NCBI RefSeq assembly: GCF_030272615.1
Contig: NC_081408.1
Coordinates: 67,373,546 to 67,437,545, forward strand
DNA length: 64,000 bases
Origin: Cryptomeria japonica
Lineage: Eukaryota > Streptophyta > Pinopsida > Cupressales > Cupressaceae
Direction: 5' to 3'
Shown here: positions 34,809 through 46,834 of the stretch, one piece after another
Layout of the letters: each line of letters opens with the position of its first letter
Numbering within the stretch: position 1 is the first letter of the stretch
The notes under the pieces: model-generated
Seen by the model: the letters and a program-made list of their open reading frames with translations, nothing else
What the model was told of the DNA's origin: nothing
Databases searched by the model: none
Program-made: the position numbers and the translations under genes

Positions 34809-36289
34809 TGATAACTCAATGATGAGAAAATAGTACCAAACCGGTACTGAGAGGGGGGGGTGAATCAGTACAGACAAAAATATAGTCCTAAACCAATTTG
34901 ATAGAAGACACTTCAAATGACTGGCAGACAGTGACACTGGTTTGAAATAGAGTGCAACCAGTAAAGCTAAGAATGTCTGAGACAAGCTTTAACCGGTTAC
35001 TCACTTAGCTTTTCACTCAACTCGAGACTACACTACCATTTCACCCTTATGCATAAATAGCTAATCTCTAATCAAATCATAATAACAGCTAGTTCAACAT
35101 GTTTTATTGATAGGCATAAAACACAGAACCATCATATGCTTGATAGACAATATCAAAGTATCACAAGATAAAAGCATCACACATGAGACACATATTTTTC
35201 ACATGGAAACCCAATTGGGAAAAACCACGATGGGGATGAATACCCACAATCTATTTTGAACTCTTTAGAAGTCTGCTCGATTAGGAGCCTTGTCTGGTTA
35301 GAGACATTACAATAGGTTCTGCGAGGAACCGATCCTGTTAGAGATCACCCAGTTAAGGGATGGCTACAATACCTGATTAAGGGTTAAACCCTGTTAAAGG
35401 TTACCTTATTAGAGGATTTCAAGAACTCAATAGCTAAAGGACTTCGAACTCAGTAGCTTTTAGTTACCTTGTTAAATAATTTACAACAAGCCGGTTAAGG
35501 CTACCCTATTAAGGGATTTTCCAACTGTTGAGGTGGTTAGAGATCAACAAGTATAACAATGATCTGGTAATAGCACTCAATGCCAATGTAGATCTTCTTA
35601 AGCTCCTCTTCACCTTCTACACTTACACTCTACAGGTATCACCTCTCTCCTTTTGGTCTAGCAAGAATCATGTATCCCTTCTCTTGGATACTCACACACA
35701 ACTTTTGCCAACAACCCTAGAAAGAGTCACAACATCAACCTTATAGAAAATAGTTAGGTCAGTAGCATAAACCCTAAACCCTAAACCTATTAGGTTAAGG
35801 AATTCAAACGGTTCAATCTTGACCATTGAGCGTACTACATTAATCTCCATCATTCCTTTTCCACCGATTTCATGGCAGCTAATAACCCATCACACGTTAT
35901 CACCATTTTACAGACTTCGCACATTCTCGAGGTAGATAGGAACAATATTCTTCATGCAAGATCCTTCATGCACACAAGGCTTACATGGAAACACAATCTA
36001 TTCTTTTCTATCATGCTAACTCATCAAACAAAGTCACTAGTTGAGCCACATAGGCTTGAAGCACTTCAACTGGAAACCCTAAAGTTGAGACTACCAACCA
36101 ATAGTCATACAACACTTCCATGTGCTGGTTCACCTTTGAACAAGTACACCACTTCACTTAGGCACACATGCCGGTTCATAGTGTTATACCGGTTCTCTCA
36201 TATGCCAGTTCTCACCTCTTTAGCATATTGACATCAATGACAACATACAATGTCATTATGTCCTTATACCGGTTCACATTATGCCAACA
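34809..36289 (-). repeat. Copia D 5' LTR
   Basis: 1481 bp, starting TGATAACTCAATGATGAG and ending ATTATGCCAACA. It contains TAAACCCTAAACCCTAAACC at 35768-35787. Confidence 0.93.
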
Positions 36290-36294
36290 TACTC
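36290..36294. repeat. Target-site duplication of copia D (right)
   Basis: TACTC, identical to 30025-30029. Confidence 0.93.
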
Positions 36295-37210
36295 TTCCTA
36301 TCATCAACGTTTCCTGCCTAGTCTGTATCTGTGTAGACTTTCAAATCAAAGTTACTTGCATATGGATACCATAATCCATAATCAATGGTGTCTTTCAAAT
36401 AACTGAATATTATTTTAGTTGCTACCATGTGTGTCTCCTTCGAGCTTTTCTGAAATCTGGCAACTAATCTAACTATATCAAAAATATCCGATCTGTTGTG
36501 AACAATATAATCCAGTTTTCCTATCATAGACCTATAATCCCCATCCACTAATGCAAAATCATCCTCCTTAGACATTTTGTACCCTATAACCATTGGTTTA
36601 CACTCTTCCATTCCAAATACCTTCAATACCTCTTTCACATATTTGGACTGTCTGATAAAAATACTATTCTTCATCTGTTGAATTTGTAAACCTATAAAGA
36701 ACCTACCAGAGACATTTCAAATTCACTTTTCATCTCATTAGAAAATTCATTGCACATGTCATCATTGCCTCCAAAAATAATATCATCCACAAATACCTCA
36801 GTAACTAGTATCTTATCTCCTTCAGTCTTGAGATATATATTGTTGTCTTCACTGGTTCTTTGAAAACCTATCTTCACCAAGTGAGAGTGTAGTCTTTCAT
36901 ACCATGCTCTTAGTGCATGCTTTAGTCCATATAGTGCCTTGTGTAGTTTTCGCACCATATCCTTTTCTTTAGTCAAAGTATAACCATCTGTTTGTTCAAT
37001 GTATACTCCCTCTTCCAATATTCCATTTAGAAATGTTGACTTCACATCCATCTGATATACTATAAATGCAAGTATAGTTCTAACACCTTCCAATCTTGCA
37101 ATTGGTGCAAATGTCTCTCCATGGTCTTCACCTTCTTCTTATGCATAACCTTTTCATACCAGTTTGGCTTTATTTCTAGATACTACTCCATCTTCATTCA
37201 TTTTATTCCT
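36290..37210 (-). pseudogene. Copia E RT and N-terminal RNase H
   Basis: 37093-36692 reads MDVKSTFLNGILEEGVYIEQ, LHKALYGLKHALRAWYERL and the RT catalytic box EVFVDDIIFGGNDD. 36674-36318 continues with IRQSKYVKEVLKVFGMEECK, DYIVHNRSDIFDIVRLVARF and the RNase H start NFDLKVYTDTD. The reading frame passes directly to the other half of RNase H across the D insertion. One frame change lies near 36690. Confidence 0.9.
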
Positions 37211-37840
37211 GAACACCCATTTTGTACCTATTACATTTTTGTTCACCTATCTAGATGCCAATGACCAGGTATTATTCTTCTCAATCTGGTCAAGTTCTTC
37301 TTCCATAGCCTTGATCCAGTGATCATCACCAAAAGCTACCTTTGTTGTTCTACGCTCAATGGTGGAGATCATACAAGAATTATCTCTTATTCTTCTTCTG
37401 GTTAACACACTCACATCTTTATCTACAACAATCTGATCAGGATTATGATTGAGTCTAACATACCTTGGAATAGTATGATCATGGCCTTCAGGTTCTTCAT
37501 CTTTTTCACTTTCTTCATCCTTTGTAGAATCTACCTATTTTGGTTGAACTGGTGCTGCAGTATTCATTTCACCAACTTCTGGTTTGACTGGTTCTAGTTC
37601 CAAAATCAGAATGTAAGGTTCATCTTCCTCCTTCTCCTTACCAATTTCTCTTGAATCTTTAGGAGACTCATCCACTCGACCATTATCACTTTGAATGATC
37701 TTATTTTTTCAGTTGTTATAACATTTGTAGGCTTTTCTCTTGGTGGAGTAACCAAGAAATATGCCTTCATCACTCTTAGCATCAAACTTACAAACATAGT
37801 CACCTCTCTTGATAAAACATTTTCTACCAAATATCTTAAA
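37211..37840 (-). pseudogene. Copia E linker between integrase and RT
   Basis: Degenerate minus-strand codons include TWSLASR, a charged Ser/Glu-rich tract and FLVTPPREKPTNVITTEKIR in mixed frames. No enzyme domain is expected here. Confidence 0.6.
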
Positions 37841-38440
37841 TTAACTTACATTAGGTGATATACCATAACAATATTCATAAGGAGTTTTATCCTTACCTCT
37901 TTTAACCAGTATCTGGTTCATAGTGTATACAACTATGTTGACAAATTCTATGCATAATGTCTTAGCAACACCTCCTTGTATTAGCATAGTCCTAGCACCT
38001 TCAACAATTGATTGATTGTCCCTCTCCATAATATCATTTTGCTGTGGTGTCCTAGGTGTAGAAAGATGCCTCTTAATTCCATGTCTTCACAGTATCTAGT
38101 GAATTCCTCTGAAGTAAATTCACTACCTTGATCAGTTCTTAAGCACTTAATCTTTTTCAACTAAGGCTCTGAATGCCCTAAACTTGCTAAAGGATTTTTT
38201 TTTTGTCCTTCAATAATGCGACCCATGACATTCTTGAGAAATCATCAATAAAGATCATAAAATATTGATCGCCTTGAATATTCCTAGTCCTTATTGATCC
38301 ATAAAGGTTGGTATGAACCAAGTCTAGCAAATTTTTTGCTAAGAAAGATTTGCTCTTAAAAGTTGAGGATGTCATCTTCCCTAACTGGCATTCCTTACAC
38401 AAAGCATTGACCAGTTTGTCCAACTGAGACAAACCTCTTA
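37841..38440 (-). pseudogene. Copia E integrase
   Basis: 38432-38187 reads LVNALCKECQLGKMTSSTF, LLDLVHTNLYGSIRTRNIQG and YFMIFIDDFSRMSWVALLKD. Downstream in other frames come ERDNQSIVEGARTMLIQG and VYTMNQILVKRGKDKTPYEY (38029-37841). The QNG..E box near 38040 sits at a frame change. Confidence 0.85.
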
Positions 38441-38589
38441 CTGATTTAGACTTACTAACTTTTACAATGTTATCAAAATTTACATGATAGAATCTCCAAT
38501 GCCAAAGCCAACTATCTTCTACTTTTGCAATTAAACAATTGTTGACTTTAGAACTTAGCTGAAATAAGTTACCTTTTGTCTACTTGTCG

Positions 38590-38880
38590 ATTGCAATCAA
38601 TTCACCTTTTCTTCCATAAATTTTTCACATCCCATTCTTGAATTCTAGTGGATAACTTTTGTCATTGAGTTGAGCAACACTCAAAAGATTGTGTTTTAAT
38701 CCTTCAACCCAGTAGACATCATCTACACTTCTCTTTCCATTCAAAGAGATGGTTCCTTTTCCTTTTACCATACATGGTGAGTCATTTCCAAATCCCATAT
38801 CACCTCCATCAAATTCCTTCAAAGTGAGAAACTTACTATGGTCACCAGTCATGTGGTGTGAACAACCACTGTCTATAATC
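38590..38880 (-). pseudogene. Copia E protease
   Basis: Reads SGCSHHMTGDHSKFLTLKEF, then FDGGDMGFGNDSPCMVKGKG and VDDVYWVEGLKHNLLSVAQL. The TAG just upstream (38881) breaks the junction with gag. Confidence 0.82.
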
Positions 38881-39539
38881 TAGTCATCAGAACTATCCAT
38901 GCGAGAGACTAATGCCTTCTTATCGGATGTCTCTTCTTTAATAGCAACAAAGACAATGTCCTCCTTTTCATCTTCTTCAAATTCCTCATCTATAATTCCT
39001 CCATCAACTGCAATGAGATAATCTCTTTTACCTTTACCTTTGTACTTCTTATACTTCTCATGTTTCTTCTCATTATCTCCATTTGGACAGTAAGTAGCAA
39101 TATGTCCAATCCGATTACATGCAAAATACTTCAAAGGTAATTTACCTATGTACTTACCGGTACCTCTAGGTAACTGCTTGGCCAAGAATGCTTCAAGCTC
39201 AATCAGACTATCTTCATCATCAAATTCTCTATTGGATCTAGACTCATGATTGTAACTAGCTTCTCTTCTTTCCTTACCAATGGGTTAGAAACCGAAGCTC
39301 TAAATGCAGACTCATATTTCTGAACACTTCCATCATAACCATTTAATTCAAATGTAGTTAATTAACCAATGATGGAGTCAATATTTACCTTTGATTTATC
39401 AATATACTTGAGTTCCTGAATGGCTCCAACTTGGATAGAGTAGATCGAGAGAACGGTTGTCAACACCTTACTAACCACTATGGTATACTCCATTTTACCA
39501 CCAACACTTTTGATCTCACCAAATATCTCCTTGATGGTA
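38881..39539 (-). pseudogene. Copia E gag, N-terminus missing
   Basis: 39185-38880 has the knuckle region GKLPLKYFACNRIGHIATYC (first Cys lost), then an acidic stretch (DEEFEEDEKEDIVFVAI). Upstream to 39539 reads SIIG-stop-LTTFELNGYDGSVQKY and TIKEIFGEIKSVGGKM. It ends abruptly at the F LTR; roughly the first 130 Gag residues are gone. Confidence 0.83.
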
Positions 39540-40550
39540 TGATGAAAGAATAAGTATCCAGTAGAATACTTAGAGGGGGTAATGAATCGGTATACTAAAA
39601 AACTGATACAAACTTCCCAATCTCAAATTAAAACTCACAAAGTAAACTTTCACTATCTGTAAGGAAGTTAAGTAGCCGAAACAACTTCCTACACTAACCT
39701 TGAGAGGAGGGCAATGCAAAACTTTTTTAGATCATTACAACAGTTACAGAAAATAGAAATAGATATAATAGCATTCATACCACAACACAGTGATTTACGT
39801 GGGGAAAACCCTTTCGGGAGAAAAACCCCACACTCCAAAAGCAGCTCAATATTTTATTCAGCAATCAAAAATAGATTACAACATACTTGCAGAGAAAGCT
39901 CTTCGTAGGAGTACCACTAATCAGAGATTTAGAGGCAACTCAATAGCCATAAGACTCTTACACCCAACCTCTATCTCACACACCTCATAAATAGGAGATA
40001 CAATACAAGAAACCGTCAAACGGTATTACAAAACCATGGGCTAAAACAACCCAATAAGGTGTAGCCAACCTTATCTCCCTTCTAGATGCCCTCTGACATG
40101 TTAAAGCACACATCAACACATGTCGCTCCCTTTTACAGCTCATTTATGTATCCGGTACAAATTATTTTTCCTATTTCAGGAGTACAAACTTTCGGAGGCC
40201 ATAACTTGAGAACCGGGTGTCTGATTGATGAACCGTTTGAAGCGCCGGAAAGCTCACGAAGTGCTCTATCACCTTGTAACTACTGCATCGGTTATGGCCA
40301 ATTTTTAGGGCATTTTGGAGCCTCTAAATCCCCCAAAATTAAGTTTAAACATTTTATCGCACCCCTCCAAGACGAAAACTTTAATATCTTCAAAACTAGC
40401 TGTGACCTTACGATGCAACTTTGTCGGAATGCTTATCTAGCCAACCAAAAGCTTTAGGGAGAGTTTTGCACCATTTTGTGCTCAAATGAAAACTTACTAT
40501 AAATAGTAACCTCGCATAAATGCAAGGTTGAGACACCATTTTTTCCAACA
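39540..40550. mobile_element. Solo LTR F without target-site duplication
   Basis: A 1011-bp block starts TGATGAAAGAATAAG, carries the copia-style TTAGAGGGGGTAATGAATCGG-like edge and ends TTTTTTCCAACA. Flanks are TGGTA and CTATC, which do not match. Left of it is gag of element E; right of it is the LTR of element G. It is therefore best read as a recombination product joining two insertions. Confidence 0.7.
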
Positions 40551-41775
40551 CTATCAAGATCAATACTTAACATAAACTGGTTAACTGTTATAACAACTTA
40601 ATAGTAAACAACTTCAATCTTGTAAACATCAAAATGCTTAGTCATATCTCAACATATTCAATCAATGCTTCTAGTTATCATGCCTTATCAAAATAGTTAA
40701 GTAGTCAATCAAATCAACAACTAAGATCATAACCACAAAAACATTTCCCACTTGACACAAATGTTTATACGTGAAAAACCCAAATAGATAAAAACCATGG
40801 TGAGATGAGAGTCACAAGGTTAGCTATCTAAACTCTTCTCAAGTTTTCCATATTAGGAGCCAAGCTTGTTGAAGCTTTTACAATAAGTCATGTTAAGAAC
40901 TCATTTTGTTAGGAACCACCAAGTTAAGGGATTTACAAAAATGTCTTGATGAAAAAGAAAATACTATGTTAGGAGTAACCTCGGTAGAGGGCATGAGAAT
41001 CTAAGCTAATGGACCACCTTGTTAGAGGATTTAAGAAGTTACCAAGTCTGTTAGAGCTTACCCAGTTAGGGGATTTGAATTTCTTCTATAATTGCTAGAA
41101 AATAACAAGTTTTCTTGATCTATCTAAATAACACTACATTTGCTTGATCAAATCCTTTTAAGCTTCAATCTGCTTCTACACAAACTCCAAATCCATTCTC
41201 TGGTTAGGAAACCACACACTCAACTAATTTTAGTCAACACTTTGCCAACACTTTTACAAACAACTTCATTGACCTTAAATAAAAATCAATTAGATCGGTA
41301 ACACAACAAAAACTTAATTCTCTCATAGAGATTACAAACAAGTCAGTTCAATCTTGACCATTATAAATCATAACAATATTTTCACATTCTTCAAAAAAAT
41401 TCTAACCACTCCAACACACCAACACAATCTAAACTTATCCTCACTCAATCATCACATCTGTCACCATAATTATCACTCATCATTAGATCTTAAACCAACA
41501 AACTTGATCGGTTAGTGTTTACCAAAAAACAACTGGTAGGGTTTACCAGTTACATTGCATAGAAAAGGTTTAAGCTTATACACCTATTTATCATTTCAAC
41601 TCACAAACTTAACATACCGGTTTGCAACATCTTCCTCAAAGCTCTTTCTACCGGTTACAAGACAATATGAATAATAATAGCAATATTAGCAATATCATAA
41701 ATACAATTACCGGTTCAACTAACATCAATGACAATATAGAATATCATTAATGCAATATTCATGCAAATGCGAAAA
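40551..41775 (-). repeat. Copia G 3' LTR, left end missing
   Basis: It is a diverged relative of the E LTR (shared phrases near 40865-41065, such as TTAGAGCTTACCCAGTTA). The right end is GCGAAAA before a polypurine-like tract (minus strand ACAGGGAGAT). The expected AGAGGGGG edge on the left is absent. Confidence 0.7.
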
Positions 41776-42149
41776 ATCTCCCTGTTTGACATTTATGGCA
41801 ATACAAATATCAATGCCTTTGATTGTTGTTGTGATTGGTGAATAGGAATCCTGGTTTACATTACCAAGTATTCACCATGCTCTGTCTATCTTTAGCTTGT
41901 CACTAGTTTCCCTTTGCCCATCACATAATTATTCTCGTCAATTACATAATTCTTCTCCTCCTTTGACAACAATGCCAAATTGAAAGTAAAATGTGTAATG
42001 TCAAATTTTCATTGTGCATCAACAACATAGTGCAACTTGATGCTCCCCCTATGTAATACATTCACTTCTTCGTCAATCCATGTAAAATTTTGCAAGAAAT
42101 TCAAGGACTAATGCTATCAACATCATTCTCAACTAACTTCATGAAGAAA
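41776..42149 (-). other. Copia G polypurine tract and 3' untranslated part
   Basis: A purine run on the minus strand adjoins the LTR at 41776; the rest is T/C-rich plus-strand sequence without open frame. Confidence 0.55.
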
Positions 42150-42599
42150 GACAACCCCCAACTAACTTCTAAGATACTCAAAATTGGTCTGAGGCAGAGG
42201 TTTGTTAAAGATATTTGCAAGTTTCTCCTAGGTAGAAACATGCTCTAAGACAACATATTTACTTTGAACCTTTTCCCTTGAGAAGTGATACTTCAATTCA
42301 ATGTGCTCGGTACAAGCGTGCAATACAAGAATCTTAGAAATATTAATGGCACTTGTATTATCACATAAAATCTTTATAGGTTCTAAGATATTCATCTTAA
42401 AACCTTCCAAAATGTGCCTCATCCAAATAGCTCATGCGTAATTCATATAAGCTGCAACATACTCAACTTTAGTAGTAGATTGTGAATTCCAACTTTGATT
42501 CTTACTACTCCATGAAACTAGCCTTCCTCCTAGAAATAATGCTCCAATGGTAGTATTTTTCTAGTCATCACTATTTCTTGCCCAATCAACATTTGTGTA
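42150..42599 (-). pseudogene. Copia G RNase H fragment
   Basis: 42422-42228 reads IKILCDNTSAINISKILVLH and EHIELKYHFSREKVQSKYVV. Upstream in the same direction come TNVDWARNSDD and LGGRLVSWSSKNQSWNSQST, reaching 42599 where copia H begins in the opposite orientation. The rest of pol is not in the window. Confidence 0.85.
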
Positions 42600-43190
42600 T
42601 GTTGGCATATGATGAAGCGATGACAAAGTATGTTGTCATTGATGTCAATATGTGCTCAAGAAGGTACATTGGTATGAACCAGTATGAAGATTGGAAGCAA
42701 TACATGTCAACTGGTATGAAGAGATGTAGTGAGCCGGTGTCAGGGTTTCACTAAGTGTGACTACCGGTTGGTAGTCTCAGCTCTAGGGCTCAGCTCTAGG
42801 GTTTCCAGTTTGGAAATCTAGTTTGTGTGATGCAACCGATGATATTTTATGATGAGTTAGCTAAGAAATAAGGATGAGATCAAGATGCCACATTAGTTTT
42901 GTGCACGTGAAGGATTTCCTTGAGGATTTCGCATGTGAAGATTGACTGCATTAAATGTCTACCTCGGGAATGAACATTCTTCTTAGCAATATGAGAAGAA
43001 AGCATGATGGGTTACTGATTTATATGTGTGGTGAAGAATGGATGATGCAGAATGACTTGTGATCTATTTGAGATTGTTTCATTCTATGTAAAGTGGTTGG
43101 ACGGTCAAGATAGGACCGCTTGTAATTGTAAACCTAAAATACTTAGGGTTTAGGGTTTATGTTACTGACCTAATTCTTGTCTATAAGGTC
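42600..43190 (+). repeat. Copia H 5' LTR, part 1
   Basis: Starts TGTTGGCATATGATGAAG. Contains ACTTAGGGTTTAGGGTTTA at 43141-43159, the inverse of the telomere-like string in the D LTRs. It stops at the gypsy TSD. Confidence 0.9.
43186..43190. repeat. Gypsy I target-site duplication (left)
   Basis: AGGTC here against AAGTC at 61855-61859. The flanks join cleanly into the H/D LTR sequence, which confirms the duplication despite one mismatch. Confidence 0.85.
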
Positions 43191-44667
43191 TATAGACATA
43201 TAAAAATGACCATATTCCTAAATGAATATTTTATGTTCATTTCTCTATTTAATTAAATCCAATTTAATTAAATTACCCACATTCCTCTATTTAATTAAGT
43301 AAATTACTCAATTTATTTAAATTAAATTCACTATATCCATTTAATGAATAAATTATTTTATTCAATTAAATCCCTCCTATCCACTTTTAATTAAATTCAA
43401 ATTTAATTAAATAGTTATCCTAAATTGAATAAATCTAATTTATTTAATTTCTCCAAATTACAACCAAATTGAAATAAATTACTTTATTTCAATTAAATCC
43501 TATTATCCCTCCATCCACTTGCAAAATCCCAAACCCCTTTCTAATCCCTTCTAGAATCTTCTAATCACTTCTAATTAATCTAACCCCTTCTCTAAACTTT
43601 GTCACATCCCTAAGCAAAGGGAAGTCACTTCTCAAAATTCCTCAAAGTCTTTGATAACCATTAAAGGATTCAAGTCTTCAACCACTAAAATCCTCAAAGT
43701 CTTTGATAACCATTGAAGGCTTTCAACCTTCAACCACTTAATCCCCAAAGTCTCCAATAACCATTAATGGTTAACTCAAACTCTCCTACATAGTTAAAAC
43801 ATTTGTTTTAACTCTACCTTTATCCAACCCAAGGGTCTCATCAGGACTTTAATGCTTTGACCATGATTATCTCTTAATCATTTGCACAAAGATTTATCCT
43901 TGGATTAACTCTTAATCCAGTGGGTAAGCCTAGCTTAGACTTGACCCTTAGCCTCTAGATAACCATGAGGTCTTCTCAGGCCTTTAATGCCTCCAACCCC
44001 TTCTCTCAACCTAACCCTATGTTGACACTTGTCACCATTTCATTGGTGCCAATTGTGCACATGGATCCCCAACTTTCAAACTCAACCCTTGATTAAACCT
44101 TTCAATCTTGACCATCCAATGCCCTATTTGTGCTATAAATAGAGCTCTCATTCCTCTAGAACAATCATCCTTCAAATTTGTAGCATCACACTTATGCTCA
44201 AAAACATTCAAGCTTTCATTTCATATATGCTCATCATTTAGCCTCTCTTTAAATCAGGAATTAGTCTAAGTATGCATGTTTAGAATAATTTCTTTATCAT
44301 TTAGCTCAATCATAGACTAATATATCATGTTAGGATAGTATTTATACTAATCTTGTCATCTTATCACATAGTTTATTGCATTTGAAAATCATACATAGCT
44401 TATAACATATTTCATACTAAAATCTATCAGAGTATCCCTCGTTCTTGCATTTGCCATCCCTCAACCATTTTGCTCAGTGATCTGAGAGCAAAATCATTGG
44501 TTTGAGGGACATTGTGAGATAGAGAACCATGGGACCCACCTTGGGAAGCTGAGTAACACATTATTACTCCATAGCTTGCACCAAGAAGTCCTGTGTGTGT
44601 GTGTGGATTAGTTCTTATACAATATTCTCACATATTGAATTTTATCAGCCCACTTTTCCCGCATACA
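43191..44667 (+). repeat. Gypsy I 5' LTR
   Basis: 1477 bp, beginning TATAGACATATAAAAATG (the partner has TGTAGACG) and ending CCCGCATACA. The first 300 bp is rich in TTTAATTAAA palindromes. Confidence 0.95.
44134..44142 (+). promoter_or_regulatory. TATA box of the 5' LTR
   Basis: TATAAATAG in the middle of the LTR, also present at 61321-61329 in the 3' LTR. It would set the start of R. Confidence 0.7.
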
Positions 44668-44669
44668 TT

Positions 44670-44686
44670 TCTGGCACGTGGGATGG
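44670..44686 (+). other. Gypsy I primer-binding site candidate
   Basis: Two or three bases after the LTR end comes CTGGCACGTGGGATGG, which starts with the TGG expected opposite a tRNA CCA end. The tRNA was not identified. The string also resembles a unit of the GCGCTA repeat found in the 3' part of the element. Confidence 0.5.
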
Positions 44687-45059
44687 TTTTAGTGCATCGA
44701 GTAATTTCAGTAGTGCATATAGACTCTGTTCTAGCACGTGATCTAAACAAAAAAATAGAGAGCCCACCACGAAAATTTTGAAAATTTCAAAAACATTTTT
44801 AGAAGCCTTTTTCATCAAGCCAGAGTGACAAACAAACCACTAAAACTATTTCTTGAGCTCAATTTGTGTCAAAACAAAAGTTATCAGAATCCTAAACAAA
44901 TTGTGCAATAGAGGACATCTCTCCTATCATAATCTGGAAATTTCATCATCAGTATCAACATAATCCTTTACCATCCTACGGATTTTTATCTCAAAAACAC
45001 TTGTAAAAATTTTCAAATTGTCAAATCAAGTTTCTAGATCGGGAAGCTTTTATCCATAT
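44687..45059 (+). repeat. Leader arm of a long inverted repeat
   Basis: The 5' leader from TTTTAGTGCATCGAG to TTTTATCCATAT is the reverse complement of 57089-57479, with scattered mismatches and an extra stretch of about 18 bp in the right arm. It contains three TAGTGCAT/TAGCACGT units 20-21 bp apart. Confidence 0.9.
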
Positions 45060-45471
45060 CATTTGACACACTTTGTCGTGAAGGGGCATCTAAACCTTCA
45101 CTTTGATAGAGAAAGATTTGAAATTTTCAAAAACAAGAATCAATTGAATCCAAACCAATCAAAGGAAACCATTGATCACTCATGCATGACTAATCCTCTT
45201 ATTCTGAGAAGAAAGAACCTCTATTGTAACATCACGTTGAAGAAACCACAACCTAGTTTTTCCAATTTCATCAAGAGAAATAAGTTTTTATACATCAATT
45301 GTCAACTCTTCAAATCTCATTGAGTATTCCTTCATCACGTCAAATGTTATATCCAAAACAAATCTAGCGAATTTGACAAAGAACCTTTGAAAACAAGAGC
45401 ATACTGTCAAAAGTCTACTTTTAATCAAACCATAAACCGCGGATGAAAGATCAATCCAGCATTCTTGCCCG
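45060..45471 (+). other. Gypsy I leader, remaining part
   Basis: Non-coding stretch between the inverted-repeat arm and the first candidate Gag start; no motif seen. Confidence 0.6.
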
Positions 45472-45888
45472 ATGAGTGCATCACATACAACACATCTTGA
45501 CCAGAACCACCAACACCCGAGCAACATATCAACGAGGCTTTTGTCCCCTTCATCACTGAGAGTTTCTACTAAAATGCCTGGTACTCGCTCTCAAAGAGAC
45601 AAACAAAGCAAGGCACATGCTGAGTCCAGTATGAATCAAAGATTATCCAATCCTTTTGAAGTTCCACCCATAGAAGAACCTAAAATTACTGAAGCACTTC
45701 TTCAGGAATGTCAAGAAAACCCTGCCTTCCAAAAACTTTTCGAAAAACTCATGGAAAATGACAAAGAAAAATATTTGTTGATGCTTACAAGCAAAGGCGT
45801 TAAACTTCCCGATGATTTAGACCCCAACATTTTTCAAACTAGATCTCGACAATATGCATATCAAGAACAACACAGAGAAGAAGAAACT

Positions 45889-45984
45889 CACATACCTGAA
45901 CAACATATTCCTGAGCAACACATTCCAGAACAACGCATACCAGAAATGTGTATACCTGAGCTAGAAACACCAGAGCAAAATATA
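45889..45984 (+). repeat. HIPEQ-type 15-bp repeats in gag
   Basis: Six to seven degenerate copies coding [HR]IPE[QM] or variants in a row, flanked by non-repetitive Gag. Confidence 0.85.
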
Positions 45985-46800
45985 CCATTTACCACACCTT
46001 TTCAACTGAGAACCAATACAAGGCAAGAACTTTTTCCTCGACAAGACAATATACCTTTGGCAGCCCTTACTCAACAAATGCAAATGTTGCAAAGACAAAT
46101 ACAGGATATGCAACAAGGGACAACATTGCGGTACACTTTAAATGAAATCTGTCCTTACCCATTTGACAGAAGCTTGAACATGGTGCCTTTTCCTCCAAAC
46201 TCGAACGTTCCCAAATTTGATAAATATGATGGGAAAAGTGATCCCCAAGATCATGTTTGAGATTTTTGCACACTAAGCCTTGAATTTGCTCATGATGACA
46301 CCTATTTGATGAGGTTATTCCCCAGAAGCTTGGGAGGACAAACCATGGAATGGTTATCCAAAATTTCACCACTTGTCAGATCATTTGATGAGTTGGTTAA
46401 CAAATTCATAACTCACTATTCCTACAAAATCCAACATGCCATAACCATGCTAGATGTTTGCAACACCAAACAAAAGAACAACGAAACATTCATGGTATTC
46501 CTTCAACGCTGGCGATGCATGGTATCATGATATCCTCAAGATATTCCCAAAAAGGAGAAAATGGAAATCTTCATTGATAACTTGAATGGCGAGATGAGTT
46601 ACAGACTAAAACTTCAATGCATACCATCTTTCACTAAATTGATTGAAAATGGCATTCAAGTAGAAGAAGCATGTGTCAAAAAGGGAACACTCAAATTCTA
46701 CAAGGAAGGAACAAACTCATCAAACTACAATAACCAGAACAACACCAACCTTCACAAATCTCAATTTTGGACCTAAAACAAAAATGAAGGCAACAATGAA

Positions 46801-46834
46801 ACACATGATCCCGAATCACACATGATCCCGAATC
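46801..46834 (+). repeat. 17-bp tandem duplication causing a frameshift
   Basis: ACACATGATCCCGAATC is repeated exactly twice. The Gag frame before it and the frame after it differ by exactly the shift that 17 extra bases would give. Confidence 0.9.

Larger units (their letters stand above)
30030..36289 (-). mobile_element. Ty1-copia retrotransposon D, RT/RNase H deleted
   Basis: D inserted into the RNase H of element E with a perfect TSD (TACTC). It has a left LTR lacking its last 20 bases, integrase, protease and gag, a primer site and a complete right LTR (1481 bp). RT and RNase H are absent; the left LTR runs straight into the integrase-RT linker at 31509. It also carries a solo LTR at 32981-33761. 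The same LTR family as element H is used. Confidence 0.92.
27908..39539 (-). mobile_element. Ty1-copia retrotransposon E, 5' end lost, interrupted by D
   Basis: This minus-strand element has a 3' LTR (27908-29290), polypurine tract, RNase H split by element D (29635-30029 and 36290 onwards), RT, integrase, protease and gag up to 39539. There the first third of gag, the leader and the 5' LTR are missing and an unrelated LTR (F) begins. Confidence 0.88.

Noticed and set aside
44593-44781. Plus-strand ORF across the gypsy 5' LTR end and primer site
   Set aside because: It spans the LTR boundary and the repeat units of the leader; no coding role is expected there.
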